Source: Helopsaltes ochotensis (Eukaryota; Chordata; Aves; Passeriformes; Locustellidae). From it: 64,000 nt of DNA. Under the pieces are notes generated by a model. It was not told the DNA's origin. It ran no database searches and saw nothing but the letters and a program-made list of their open reading frames with translations. The translations under genes were made by a program, and so were the position numbers. The stretch lies in assembly GCA_013400155.1 (NCBI GenBank), contig VXBM01000192.1:450741-514740 (forward strand), in the 5' to 3' direction. This document shows, in pieces, positions 1 through 9,592 of the stretch (position 1 is its first letter; every line of letters starts with the position of its first letter).

Positions 1-3000
1 GAAAAATGTTTATTGGGTCACCCTAGTCAGCACAGTTGTCATGTCATGCAGCATCTTTATATGGATAGTAGCTGCCTTCAGGCCTGGTACAGATATTATT
101 AGTTAAAACTATGTCTTCCTAGAATTCAATTACAATATCTCAGTTATCAGATCATAGTCTTGCTTTTTATAAGAGTGATATTTCCTTAGATTTGTCTTAA
201 ATATGTTGTTTCTTCACATAAATATAGGTAGCAGCTTTGTGTTACCCTGGGGATAGAAGGTTCATATTTTGTTAGTTTCTTGCATAATGCAAAAGAAGAT
301 TAGAGAGCTTCTTATATTCTGTTTCCTCCCAAGAGAAAGCTATCATGTAGATCAAGAGAGGAAATGATTTCCTTGCTTGGCACAAATGAGTCACAGAAAA
401 CGACCTTCTTTGTAGTCTAATTTAGATTCAAGAATCCTCTGAAGAGCTGATAATATAAACCCATATGGCTTGGATGAAGAAAGTTGGGATAGACATTGTC
501 ACTAACAGACTCATCCACATCTTAAAAAGCACTTTGCCTAGATTTTTTGGTCAGACTGCTGCAGCTGCACACCTCATGTTGCCTGCACATGTTATATGTA
601 ATATGCACATATATATGTGACGCTGCTGCTGAGGTTTCAGCAATGGAGAAATTGAAAAAGCAGCACACACTCTTTCGCTGTTTTTATACTGTTTAACAGT
701 AGAAACATCTTTAAAAATATATATTCATGTGAATTTTGAAACAGAGCTTGCATTTACATTGTTGGACTATATAACATTTGGAGACAAGTTTATTACAGAG
801 GAAGCAATAAGTTTTCAGCAGTATGTCAAGAAAACAAGATCCGACAGAAAATAAACGAGCACACTGATACACAAAAGCACTGACACAGAGCTTCAACAGA
901 AAAGATTTGGTGGGAAACCAGAAGCATAGATGGACAGCACAGAGAGCTGCAAGCAACCATTTGTAGATTTTCATGTGAGGAATATTAATTTATTCCTGGC
1001 AAAACGCCTAAGAAAGTGCCAGCTTTTTTCCCTATTTTTTCTTGCTATACATTATTTTTTATTTATTTATTAATTTTTTTTGTGTTGTGATGTTTTTAAA
1101 TGTTGGTCTGTTCCAATTTTGTTGCTAATTGATTCTGTAGGCATCTTGGTAGTTTCTGTTTTGCTTAATTGTCGAAGTTGGTTGTGCTTCACCACATTTC
1201 ACAGGCTGGGTTTATGGTTAAATTTTGCCGTACTTTTCCTGGACATATCTGTGCTCTTGGCAAAGCTAGGCCATCCTGAAAAATAGCCTGGAAGTGTAGC
1301 CATGGGCAGGTATGCATTCCTAAAGCTGCCCAGCATGCCAATGTGCCCTCACCACACCTTTGGACTGAGATGCCTTCTGATCAGGTTGCTTTGGGTAAAG
1401 AACTTCCAAGTGTCATGGCTTATGGGCCTCTTGTTTTTCACAATACACAAACGGGACAGTGTATATATATATATTTTCTTACCCAGCAAATGTTACACCA
1501 CACACCCTTGTGAGACCAGAGGTAGCACAGGGAGAGGCTGCAAGCAACACCTGAGGTTAGGGTGGGGGAGAAAACCAGCACCTTAGATTACAAGGTGAAT
1601 TTATACTGGGTCAAATTACATTAGATTTAAGATGGTGGGCTTTGACTGCAATTTTGGGTGCACATAAAGGGGTGGGGAATTTATGTATAGCTTGATTTTT
1701 GTGAACATACAATGACTGTATTACAGGTAGATTTATCCTTTCATTTCCTAGGCATACAGAATATAGAAGTGCCATGACTATCTGAAAACAGCACAATGGC
1801 AAATTGGGAAGGATAGTCGGTTCAGTATCTGTTGAGAACAATTTTTACAGCAGCAAATGCTGGGAAGAGAATTGGAAAATTGATTTTTTTTTTTTTAATT
1901 ACTATTTCAGAGTCAACTTTCTGCAGATAAGAAAAGCTTCCAACAGGGAAACGAGGCCAACTGAAGTCCATATGTAGCAAAGGCAAACACAGAAGTAAAA
2001 TATTTTATTCAAGATGTCCCTACTATTTAGAGCATGGAAGCAGGTTTCTCCCTGATGCTGTTGAAGAAGGTTTATAAAGATCCTAAGCACAGGATACTTT
2101 TACCTTTGCTTATAGCTAAACATTAGCCCATTATATAAGCATTACTTGCTTATAGCTGTAATTCTTTGTGCTTGTGTACAGCAATGTGTGTAACTGTTGC
2201 TTGCCATTTTTCTTCAGTGAGATGGCCCAGTAGGGTTGTATTTACTTTGCAGCAATACGTTCAAGGAATGTGCATGTGTGGTGAAGGAGCAAAAGCAACA
2301 GACTTTGTATATTCCTTTTTGTATCTGAGCATGTACAGAGTACTAAAACAGACATGTATACCCCAAAATTGTTTGTTCATCACATCCAGCATCTGAGAGG
2401 CAACATCAGGTTAGCTGATCTGAGACAATATCCTTCTTAAAATATAAGTTCTCTGATCAGCATTCTTGTAGTTTCTGTTTAGACTGCTGTGTTGCCTCTT
2501 GTTCAGCTGGAAGGTGAGACAAAAATAGCGGAATCAAAAGTATTGTGACAATTGAAACTTGGATTATGGTGCAGAAAATGCTAAAGGTTATTAGGGCAGG
2601 AAGCACTGAGGGTATCATGGAGGATGTGAAGAACCAGTGGGCAGAGGAGCTGAAGTGAAGTTCCTGGGAGTGAGCTGAGCACTTTATAAAAGGGATGGCA
2701 CATGGTGGAATGGGTATTATGAGGTTACAGAGGACATTGGGCATATTACAGTGAGGAAGAAGGAGGTATGGCATAGATATTGGTAAATGGAAGCCTGCAC
2801 TTTATAAATCTCTTTAGAGTCCTGTGCTGTAAAAGTATTTTTATCAAATTACATTTGTCACTTGGCTATGCAGACAAGGAAGACACAGTAAGTCAGGCTG
2901 CTCCTTAAGATAACTCACTGCTTCCTTTTTTGGCTGTGAGCTTGCCAGTTTCCTTCAGTTGGCCCCATACCTGTGTGGGAAAACTCAGTTGCCTCAGGCT

Positions 3001-3085
3001 TTCCTATAAGCTGACTTAGCTGACTTCCTCTGCTATTGTAGCTCCTTCCCAACTTTTCATTTGTTCTTCTCTATTTCAATATCTC

Positions 3086-3087
<2 letters not shown>
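1..3087. other. Gene-free upstream sequence
   Basis: This AT-rich stretch lies upstream of the presumed RASA3 promoter. I found no exon-like frame with splice borders, no RNA gene and no repeat family that I recognise. Open frames here are short (about 105 codons at most), start at random ATGs and resemble no known protein. In mammals the region upstream of RASA3 is intergenic towards CDC16 (recalled from human gene order, not shown here), which would fit. A distal enhancer or an unannotated non-coding transcript cannot be excluded by eye. Confidence 0.6.
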
Positions 3088-3176
<89 letters not shown>

Positions 3177-3177
3177 N

Positions 3178-3264
<87 letters not shown>
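3088..3264. repeat. Very long poly(T) tract with one N
   Basis: There are 177 consecutive positions of T, interrupted only by one undetermined base at 3177. The left flank ends in ATCTCAC; the right flank begins AAATAAAGGG. On the minus strand it would read as a poly(A) tail that follows an AATAAA hexamer (rc of 3277-3282) after a 12-base spacer. It could be the tail of a retrotransposed transcript inserted on the minus strand, an expanded homopolymer, or a sequencing/assembly artefact; the embedded N favours at least some assembly uncertainty. It produces spurious poly-Phe and poly-Lys frames. Confidence 0.95.
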
Positions 3265-3268
<4 letters not shown>

Positions 3269-3276
3269 AAAGGGCA

Positions 3277-3282
3277 TTTATT
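3277..3282 (-). promoter_or_regulatory. AATAAA poly(A)-signal-like hexamer next to poly(A)
   Basis: TTTATT on the + strand reads AATAAA on the minus strand and sits 12 bases before the poly(A) run (minus-strand sense). This is the spacing seen between a polyadenylation signal and the tail in an mRNA or its retrocopy. The hexamer is common by chance in AT-rich DNA, and I could not recognise a gene body on the minus strand at higher coordinates, so functional meaning is uncertain. Confidence 0.3.
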
Positions 3283-4044
3283 ATACCTTCCATGATTCAA
3301 GCAATGATGGATTGCTCAACTGTTTTCATCAGGCTTGCATACACCTCTTTAGTACAGACTTCATACTACACGTGATTTGCCTTCTGATTTCTTGCTATCC
3401 TTCATTACAAGCTTTTAAATATATGTATAGATTGTCCTCGGTGAGGTTGCCTTTCTCTCACGCCTGAAATTAGAGCTACAACAGGAAAGTATTTAATTGT
3501 TTGTTTGTTTGCTTATTTGCAGGCTTGGGAAAGGTTGTTGTGCTTATCAGACACGCGGGACTATGATGAGCCTGGGCTGTTCTGCATAGGGATGTTCCAA
3601 GCCTCTTTTAGGGGGATTGTGACTGCACCAAAGGTAATTTGATTTTTTAGTTTTTGAAATAATGTAATCTGTAGATCTTCACTGAACTTTGTGCTCTGCT
3701 TTTGCCAGACCTTTTGGGGAGGCGTATTTCAATTACTGACTTTGCAAGACCCAAAGTTTGGCTGAACACTGACATAGGACCTGACACAGGTCCTATTTCT
3801 TGCCGTTTAATGTGTAATCATGCAAGTCTGAAATCTGAATTCCCTACTCTCCCAGTGCAATCAGGTAGAGCCAGCTTTGCAGCCGATCAAATGGAGCCAG
3901 GAGACAGACTGGCCTGCTCCTAGCGCCCAAACGGGTTTGTTTATTTAACACGGAAACTTCTTTTCCTCGCTAATGAATGGCTTTCAACCTGGGGCATCGC
4001 TAGAGCCCTCTCTTTATGGCTGTGTGAGAAAGAGGACTTGCACA
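3283..4044. other. Promoter-proximal upstream sequence
   Basis: This is unique-looking sequence leading into the CpG island. It shows no recognisable exon. CpG dinucleotides become more frequent towards 3900-4000 (for example around the motif AGCGCCCAAACGGG near 3922). It also holds the 23-bp inverted repeat listed separately. It is plausible upstream promoter/enhancer sequence for the gene that starts at the island. Confidence 0.4.
3774..3796. repeat. Perfect inverted repeat, 10-bp arms
   Basis: ATAGGACCTG and its exact reverse complement CAGGTCCTAT are separated by ACA. It lies about 250 bp upstream of the pyrimidine tract that borders the CpG island. A dimeric transcription-factor site, a small hairpin or chance are all possible. 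I do not recognise it as a standard hormone-receptor or p53 element. Confidence 0.8.
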
Positions 4045-4088
4045 TCCCTCCCTCTCTCCCTCCCTCCCTCCCTCTCTCTCTCTCTCTC
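4045..4088. repeat. Pure pyrimidine (CCCT/CT) tract
   Basis: There are 44 consecutive C/T bases, beginning as CCCT-type repeats and ending in (CT)n, directly before the CpG-rich block. Polypyrimidine tracts with mirror character at promoters can form triplex (H-DNA), bind GAGA-type factors and are hard to sequence. Its position about 100 bases before the run of N may help explain the gap. Confidence 0.9.
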
Positions 4089-5560
4089 GCCATGACGCCA
4101 ACGGCGGCTCCCGGCGGCTGGTCCGGGCCGGCACTGGAGCGGGGCCACGGAGTTAGTCAGCGCTCGCCCTCCCCGCGCTGCCCGGGNNNNNNNNNNNNNN
4201 NNNNNNNNNNNNNNNNNNNNNNNNNNNNNNNNNNNNNNNNNNNNNNNNNNNNNNNNNNNNNNNNNNNNNNNNNNNNNNNNNNNNNNNNNNNNNNNNNNNN
4301 NNNNNNNNNNNNNNNNNNNNNNNNNNNNNNNNNNNNNNNNNNNNNNNNNNNNNNNNNNNNNNNNNNNNNNNNNNNNNNNNNNNNNNNNNNNNNNNNNNNN
4401 NNNNNNNNNNNNNNNNNNNNNNNNNNNNNNNNNNNNNNNNNNNNNNNNNNNNNNNNNNNNNNNNNNNNNNNNNNNNNNNNNNNNNNNNNNNNNNNNNNNN
4501 NNNNNNNNNNNNNNNNNNNNNNNNNNNNNNNNNNNNNNNNNNNNNNNNNNNNNNNNNNNNNNNNNNNNNNNNNNNNNNNNNNNNNNNNNNNNNNNNNNNN
4601 NNNNNNNNNNNNNNNNNNNNNNNNNNNNNNNNNNNNNNNNNNNNNNNNNNNNNNNNNNNNNNNNNNNNNNNNNNNNNNNNNNNNNNNNNNNNNNNNNNNN
4701 NNNNNNNNNNNNNNNNNNNNNNNNNNNNNNNNNNNNNNNNNNNNNNNNNNNNNNNNNNNNNNNNNNNNNNNNNNNNNNNNNNNNNNNNNNNNNNNNNNNN
4801 NNNNNNNNNNNNNNNNNNNNNNNNNNNNNNNNNNNNNNNNNNNNNNNNNNNNNNNNNNNNNNNNNNNNNNNNNNNNNNNNNNNNNNNNNNNNNNNNNNNN
4901 NNNNNNNNNNNNNNNNNNNNNNNNNNNNNNNNNNNNNNNNNNNNNNNNNNNNNNNNNNNNNNNNNNNNNNNNNNNNNNNNNNNNNNNNNNNNNNNNNNNN
5001 NNNNNNTTCTGATTTTTGTTGCTAAGCTACGCTCTAAAAGTTTGAAGGCGGTCACCGAGTCTCAGCTCTATGTGTCACTGGCAAAGCTGGTGTGAAGCTG
5101 GCCCAAAAGCGGCTTGTGTGCAGGAGCCGGTGTCTCAGCCCCTTCCCTCGGCGAGGGGGACAGGCAGGGGCTGCTGTGCCTTCCTCACAGCTTCCTCCGA
5201 CTCGCGCTTTTGGAGATTCGCTCCTGCTGTTGAGCGAGTTCCAAACCACATTATTAGAAAGTAAGCGACAGATGTCAGCGAGCAGATTAAACTCTCCCTG
5301 GTCGAGTTCTGAGTGTGCCGGCTGGGAGGGAAATCCCTCGTTTCCGTAAGACAATCAGTCCCACATGCTGAGGGAGCGGTTCTCCTCCCCGGGATGGGGC
5401 TCGGGGGCTGCGAGCTGCAGGGGAAGTGGCGAAGTTCAGCGCCGGGCTCACAGCGGTGGGTACCAAGGGCGTGTGGCTTCCTAATGAAGCTCTTGAAAAA
5501 TCTCCCTTTGCGTTTCCCTTCCTTCGGAAGCAAATTTGCAGCCACCAATTGGCGTATTAG
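4089..5560. promoter_or_regulatory. CpG island, presumed RASA3 promoter (partly N)
   Basis: GC- and CpG-rich sequence starts abruptly at 4089 (GCGGCT, CCGGCGGC and CCGCGC motifs up to 4186) and resumes after the gap, with scattered CpG to about 5560. It is the strongest island upstream of RASA3 exon 2 on the same strand, and vertebrate RASA3 is expected to have a CpG-island promoter. No start codon followed by the expected RASA3 N-terminus is visible in the determined bases, so the transcription start and first exon are inferred to be in the N run. An unrelated or bidirectional transcript is an alternative. Confidence 0.55.
4187..5006. other. Assembly gap (820 N)
   Basis: There are 820 undetermined bases, bordered on the left by CCCGGG-rich sequence. 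Gaps inside avian CpG islands typically reflect GC-rich sequence that is under-represented in reads. The true size may differ from 820. Any frame crossing it is meaningless. Confidence 0.99.
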
Positions 5561-6230
5561 ATAAAACTGAAGCGTGAGATTACGTAGAAAATCTCATTAT
5601 TGGATAGTGGCGTTAGCATTTCAAACAGACCATTGCTAGGATCGTTTCCTCGTTAATTGTCAACAGGTAATTTAGTGATAGCAGTTTTTAACAGTTAAAA
5701 TTTTATCATATAAACTAAGAATTATGAGTTCATTCTATGTTCTGGTATACATCCAGAAAAGAGATTCAGTAAGACTACAGAGTATGTTTGGAGACTTGTT
5801 CTCTGTCTGTCCCTTTTCAAAGAGGGGAGGGGAAAACAAAAAGGTCTTGTCACAAGGGAGAAATCCGGACACCATGTGAGCGATGATATTGCAAGTTGTT
5901 TCTATCTGGTGATTTTTAGTGAAAGGGCTGAGAACGCATCTCGCGTATAGAATAATGACTTGTGGCTGAAGTGTTCGTGTTTGATCAGTCGGGGTTTTTT
6001 TGAGAAGAAAACAGTGATGATCTTATACCTGAATGATTGAAGTCATGGGAGTGTGGGAATTTGAATTGTTGAAGAGATCGAAGACAGTAACAGCAGCAAA
6101 AGTCTTGAGATGAATCTCATTATGTCGCGGACTAAAGTTAATCCTGCTGCTGACTTCAGTTATCGGAGCGGAACTCCTGTCAGAGCTAAGCACTTGATTA
6201 CTGTAGAACTGCAGCAAGGATCCCCGCTGT
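5540..6230. promoter_or_regulatory. Candidate enhancer-like stretch, CpG in AT-rich context
   Basis: After the island the sequence turns AT-rich but keeps scattered CpGs (GGCGTATTAG, TTACGTAG, ATCGTTTCCTCG, TCTCGCG, GTCGCGG). Such retained CpGs in otherwise CpG-poor DNA suggest a hypomethylated region. It contains an AGATAA GATA-type site at 5559-5564 and an inverted CCAAT core in CCAATTGG. RASA3 is known to matter in erythroid and megakaryocyte lineages, where GATA1 acts, so a regulatory role is plausible but unproven. No coding potential was recognised. Confidence 0.3.
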
Positions 6231-6234
6231 TTTT

Positions 6235-6430
6235 TAGCCTGGAGAGCGAGAGGGACAGCCGCGAGCATCCCGTGCGCAGCAGTGCTCCGCTGGTGCCGTC
6301 CGAGCGGAAGGTGTTTCCCGGAGGATGCGGAGGACAATGCCCGGCGCTGCGCCGCCGTGCCGCCGCCGCCCGGCAGGGGGCGCGGCCGAGCGCTTCCGTC
6401 CGCCCGGGCTCGAAAGTCGCCCTTGGCTGT
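6235..6430. promoter_or_regulatory. Second GC/CpG-rich cluster downstream of the island
   Basis: This is a compact block of very high CpG density (GCGCTGCGCCGCCG, GGGCGCGGCC, CGCCCGGGCTCG), separated from the first island by about 670 bp of AT-rich DNA. It includes a TGCGCAG core of the kind bound by NRF1 and the CTCF-like motif listed separately. It could be part of the RASA3 promoter, an alternative first exon or an insulator. Open frames across it on both strands are a by-product of GC content, and none encodes the RASA3 N-terminus. Confidence 0.5.
6370..6383 (+). promoter_or_regulatory. Putative CTCF binding site
   Basis: CCGGCAGGGGGCGC matches the well-known vertebrate CTCF core (CCASCAGGGGGCGC type) at all but one of the strongly constrained positions. 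Its placement in a CpG-rich block about 1.4 kb downstream of the presumed promoter is typical for CTCF. The + orientation defines a possible loop-anchor direction. It is motif evidence only. Confidence 0.45.
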
Positions 6431-6601
6431 AGCTGACTGCCTCTCGGTCAGAAAAATAGGAACTGGCAGGATTGCGTGGATGGGTTGAGCGAGTATTCTT
6501 AATCGCACTGGCCTCGTAAAGCAATCCTAATCTTCTAGAATTTCTATATGGAAGCTTGTAGGTTCCCTGCCAAACATCCTGTGACGGGATCTGAAGGGAG
6601 G

Positions 6602-6935
6602 TCACAGACTCCGAGTTGTTAGGGTTGGAAGGGATCTCTGGATATCACCTACCGCAAACCCCCTGCCAAGGCAGGGTCACCTAGCATGGGTTATACAGGA
6701 AAGTGTCCAGGTGGGTTTTGAATGTCTTCAGAGTGGGAGACTCCAAGACCTTTCTGGGCAACATGTTCCAGTGCTCTACCACGCTCAGTGTAAAGAAGTT
6801 CTTCCTCATGTTGAGGTGGAGCTTACTGTGTTTCTGTTTATGGCCATTGCTCTTCATCCTGGGCCATCCTATTAAAAACAGCTGGGCACCACTAAGAAGA
6901 TGGCAAACATTGGAGGGACACTACTTTCTTCAGCT
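6602..6935 (-). mobile_element. CR1 LINE, 5'-truncated 3' fragment
   Basis: Read on the + strand this is the antisense of a CR1 3' end. GGTTGGAAGGGATCTCTGG, the CCCCCTGCCAAGGCAGGGTCACC block, GGGTTTTGAATGTCTTCAGAG, GAGACTCCAAGACC and GTTCCAGTGCTCTACCACG appear in the order familiar from avian CR1 copies, followed by AAGAAGTTCTTCCTCATGTT. The element is therefore on the minus strand with its 3' end near 6602. The (ATTCTATG)n tail is eroded, as is common in older copies. The far border is approximate, because similarity fades after GGGCACCACTAAGAAG near 6900. It carries no intact reverse transcriptase. Confidence 0.9.
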
Positions 6936-9550
6936 ATTCCCAATAGTATGTTTCTTTCAGCAGTTCCCACTCATGGGTATCTTGTAGTTTTTGCTCTTTT
7001 CTAGTGACAGGAGTCTTTGAGTCTTTCAATGGGTTAAAAGAAAAATTATTTGAGGAGGAAAATACTAGTCTTTTTCTGTGTTGATTTGCTTTGATTTATC
7101 ATGCTGTGGAAGTGCTCAGTTCTGTTCTTTGGGAGCTTGTTTCATAGCCAAGCTCTGACTGATCTCTGACTTTCAGATATTCTGTGCTTGATCTGATATG
7201 TTTCCTTCTCTGTAGCACCTCTGCTGGCGACTCATGAATGGGAACACTGATACACAAGTGTGCCTTAGAATAAATGGGATGAAATGTAGATCGATGCATT
7301 GAGGAATCAGTGCAAACAGAGTGTACACCCATGTTGGCATGCCTCTCTTAGTTGGGAGGCTTCTGGCTGTGCAAAACATCTGTAGCTTAGAGTTGGCTTG
7401 AATGCCCTAATGTAATGTACTGCTATGGCTGGCTTGTGTTTCCAAGAAGCTGCAGGTAAATGAAGGCATTTTCTTCTGCTTGTATAGCTTTTTCTTTTGA
7501 GACTGATGGACTGCATGGAATCAGCCACATTTAGTTAGGTGGGTAATTACATCCTGGATCTCCTGAGTGCTTCCATGTTCAGAGAAGTGTTGCTCCTAGT
7601 CATGCTTGGATTTAGCTTGAGCCATCTGTCTCCTTTTTTGAAAATGTTGAAACAGTTGAGCTTTGTAGGAAGCTGTGTTTGCCTCACTCAGTTGAAGTGA
7701 CAATGGTGTGGCACCTCCTAAAGATGTCTCACTGAGATGCTGAAGCTGTGGAGCAGCAATGTGAACTCTGTCCTTGTGGGTACCAGTGTTAAGAGGAGAG
7801 TTTACTGTACTACCTCTTGTCCAGTTTCTTTTGTGGGTGGTTGAATTGAAAGAAGTTAATGCCTGGCAACTTCTGCTCATGTTGCAAGGAAGTAATGTAC
7901 AGCAGAAAGAAAAAGGTAGTACTTGTGTTTAAGAATTTGCCGTTCAGATGTCTAGTTGAAATTGATTTATTTTGGCTTCCCATAACTGAAATGGTTGTGC
8001 TTATGTCTTTTTTTTGGTTAATTGAAAATTATTTTTACTGGAATCCCTTATACATACACAAAACAATGTGTCATGTAAGACTAAACAAACACTTCCTATA
8101 AGATTGCCACTTTGAGGAAGTGTGTAGTGCTGATATTTCCATGAGTCAGTGTTTCAAAACCTGAAAGGAAGCAACATAAGGCTCTATGGCTGATGATTGG
8201 CTGGAAAAACTACAAAGAGAATCCTTCTGCTTGACAACATGACTTTTTGTACTGTTAATATTTAATAAATATGCTGTACTTAATTGCTACTTTTTCTTCT
8301 CCTTAAATGGCATTAGCTATTAAACTTTCAGTTGAAAAAATAAAAGCTCATGTTTAGTGTTTCTGCTGTTGAAAGCTGTATGCAGGCTAGCAGAGAACCT
8401 GCTGCCAGATTTTACTTTGTGAAATTGTTTATACTTTAAAAATCTAAAGAAACAGCTTATTTGTGAATTTTCACTTCAACAAGCTTTTCATATCCCTGAA
8501 ATCTAGTACTTAGAGGCATTAGGCTCTGCTCTAAAATAGTATTTTTTCTAGCAGTAGTAGAGCTTGTTGTAGTTCTGTCTGATAGTTTGAAAGTAGTAAT
8601 TGGGGCAGGAGGATATTGCACACTTAGAGTTTACTGGGGCTGTAATAGAATGAGGAGGACTCTTTGGTCATCGTTCTGTTGACCTGACAGATAATAAAAA
8701 TCCACTTGTGCACTGGGAGTGCTTGCTGCAACTTGAGACATTCATGAGCTTCCAAAGCTTTCCTATATCATCTTTCAAAAGGGCCATTTTGTGGTTACAA
8801 GGTGTTGAGGTCTTAGTCTAAAACATGGGAATTCCAGCAGCATAAGCTATCCTTAGCACTAAGTGTGGTCAGAATCATGAAGCAGTGAAATATTTGTGAT
8901 AAAAGCTGCTGCCTACCTGATGTAGGTTGGTGCTTCACACACAGTTTACCCTGTTCTAAACTTACCCCATTTTCTAGGAACTGCAAGACCGTGTTTATGT
9001 CCAGTTGACAAAAAGAGGATGGTTGGGCTGTAGATGTGCCATGTCTTTGCCTCTTATTCTTAGTGTGCCGTCTTTACACAGAGCTATGTAGTTTAAGACA
9101 ATGTGAAAGCAGTAAAACTTCTGAAACTGAGTGTCTTGGGTGAAGTCAGGCAGAATATTTATTTAAATGCTAGTTTACTGGTGTTTAAGCAGGTCAGTTG
9201 CCAAGAGAAGGTATTTACAGGCTTCCTCCATTAAACTTAGTACTGAGTAAATGTTTGGGAGATGTCTCTGCATTTCCCAGGCTAAGAAGAAACTTATCTT
9301 GTCTCTGCCAAATTTAAGGTCTCCCTTAAGTCTAATAGTACTAAGGTTGTTCAGGGAAATCCATTTTGTCTTGAGAAGATGTCCCTTTTAATGGCTGCTG
9401 GGATTTAGTGCCTTAAGTGGTTACTTGTAGAAGTAATTATGACTAAATATGTTCATTGCATAATACTGTAAAAGGATTTATTCCCATTTAAATGGGGCAA
9501 AAGGTCGTGGAATAGATATTTTTAGAGTGAGAGAATTTTTCCCAGGTACC

Positions 9551-9592
9551 TTTCTCTCTCTCACTATATATAAATGTGTATATATATTTATT
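9551..9592. repeat. (TC)n / (TA)n simple repeat
   Basis: A short TCTCTCTC run passes into TATATATA/TGTATATATATT sequence. It is an ordinary compound microsatellite in the intron. Confidence 0.75.

Noticed and set aside
3061..3300. Poly-Phe and poly-Lys frames
   Set aside because: They are only translations of the poly(T) tract.
3072..3740. Shared TATTTCAAT near the left side of the poly(T) and near 3725 as a target-site duplication
   Set aside because: The left copy does not abut the poly(T), and a 9-base AT-rich match is easily due to chance.
4038..5055. Long open frames of 300+ codons on both strands
   Set aside because: They run through the 820-N gap; nearly all residues are undetermined.
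5052..5564. Overlapping frames of 83-137 codons just after the gap
   Set aside because: GC-rich CpG-island sequence has few stop codons on either strand. None shows splice borders, the RASA3 N-terminus or any known family.
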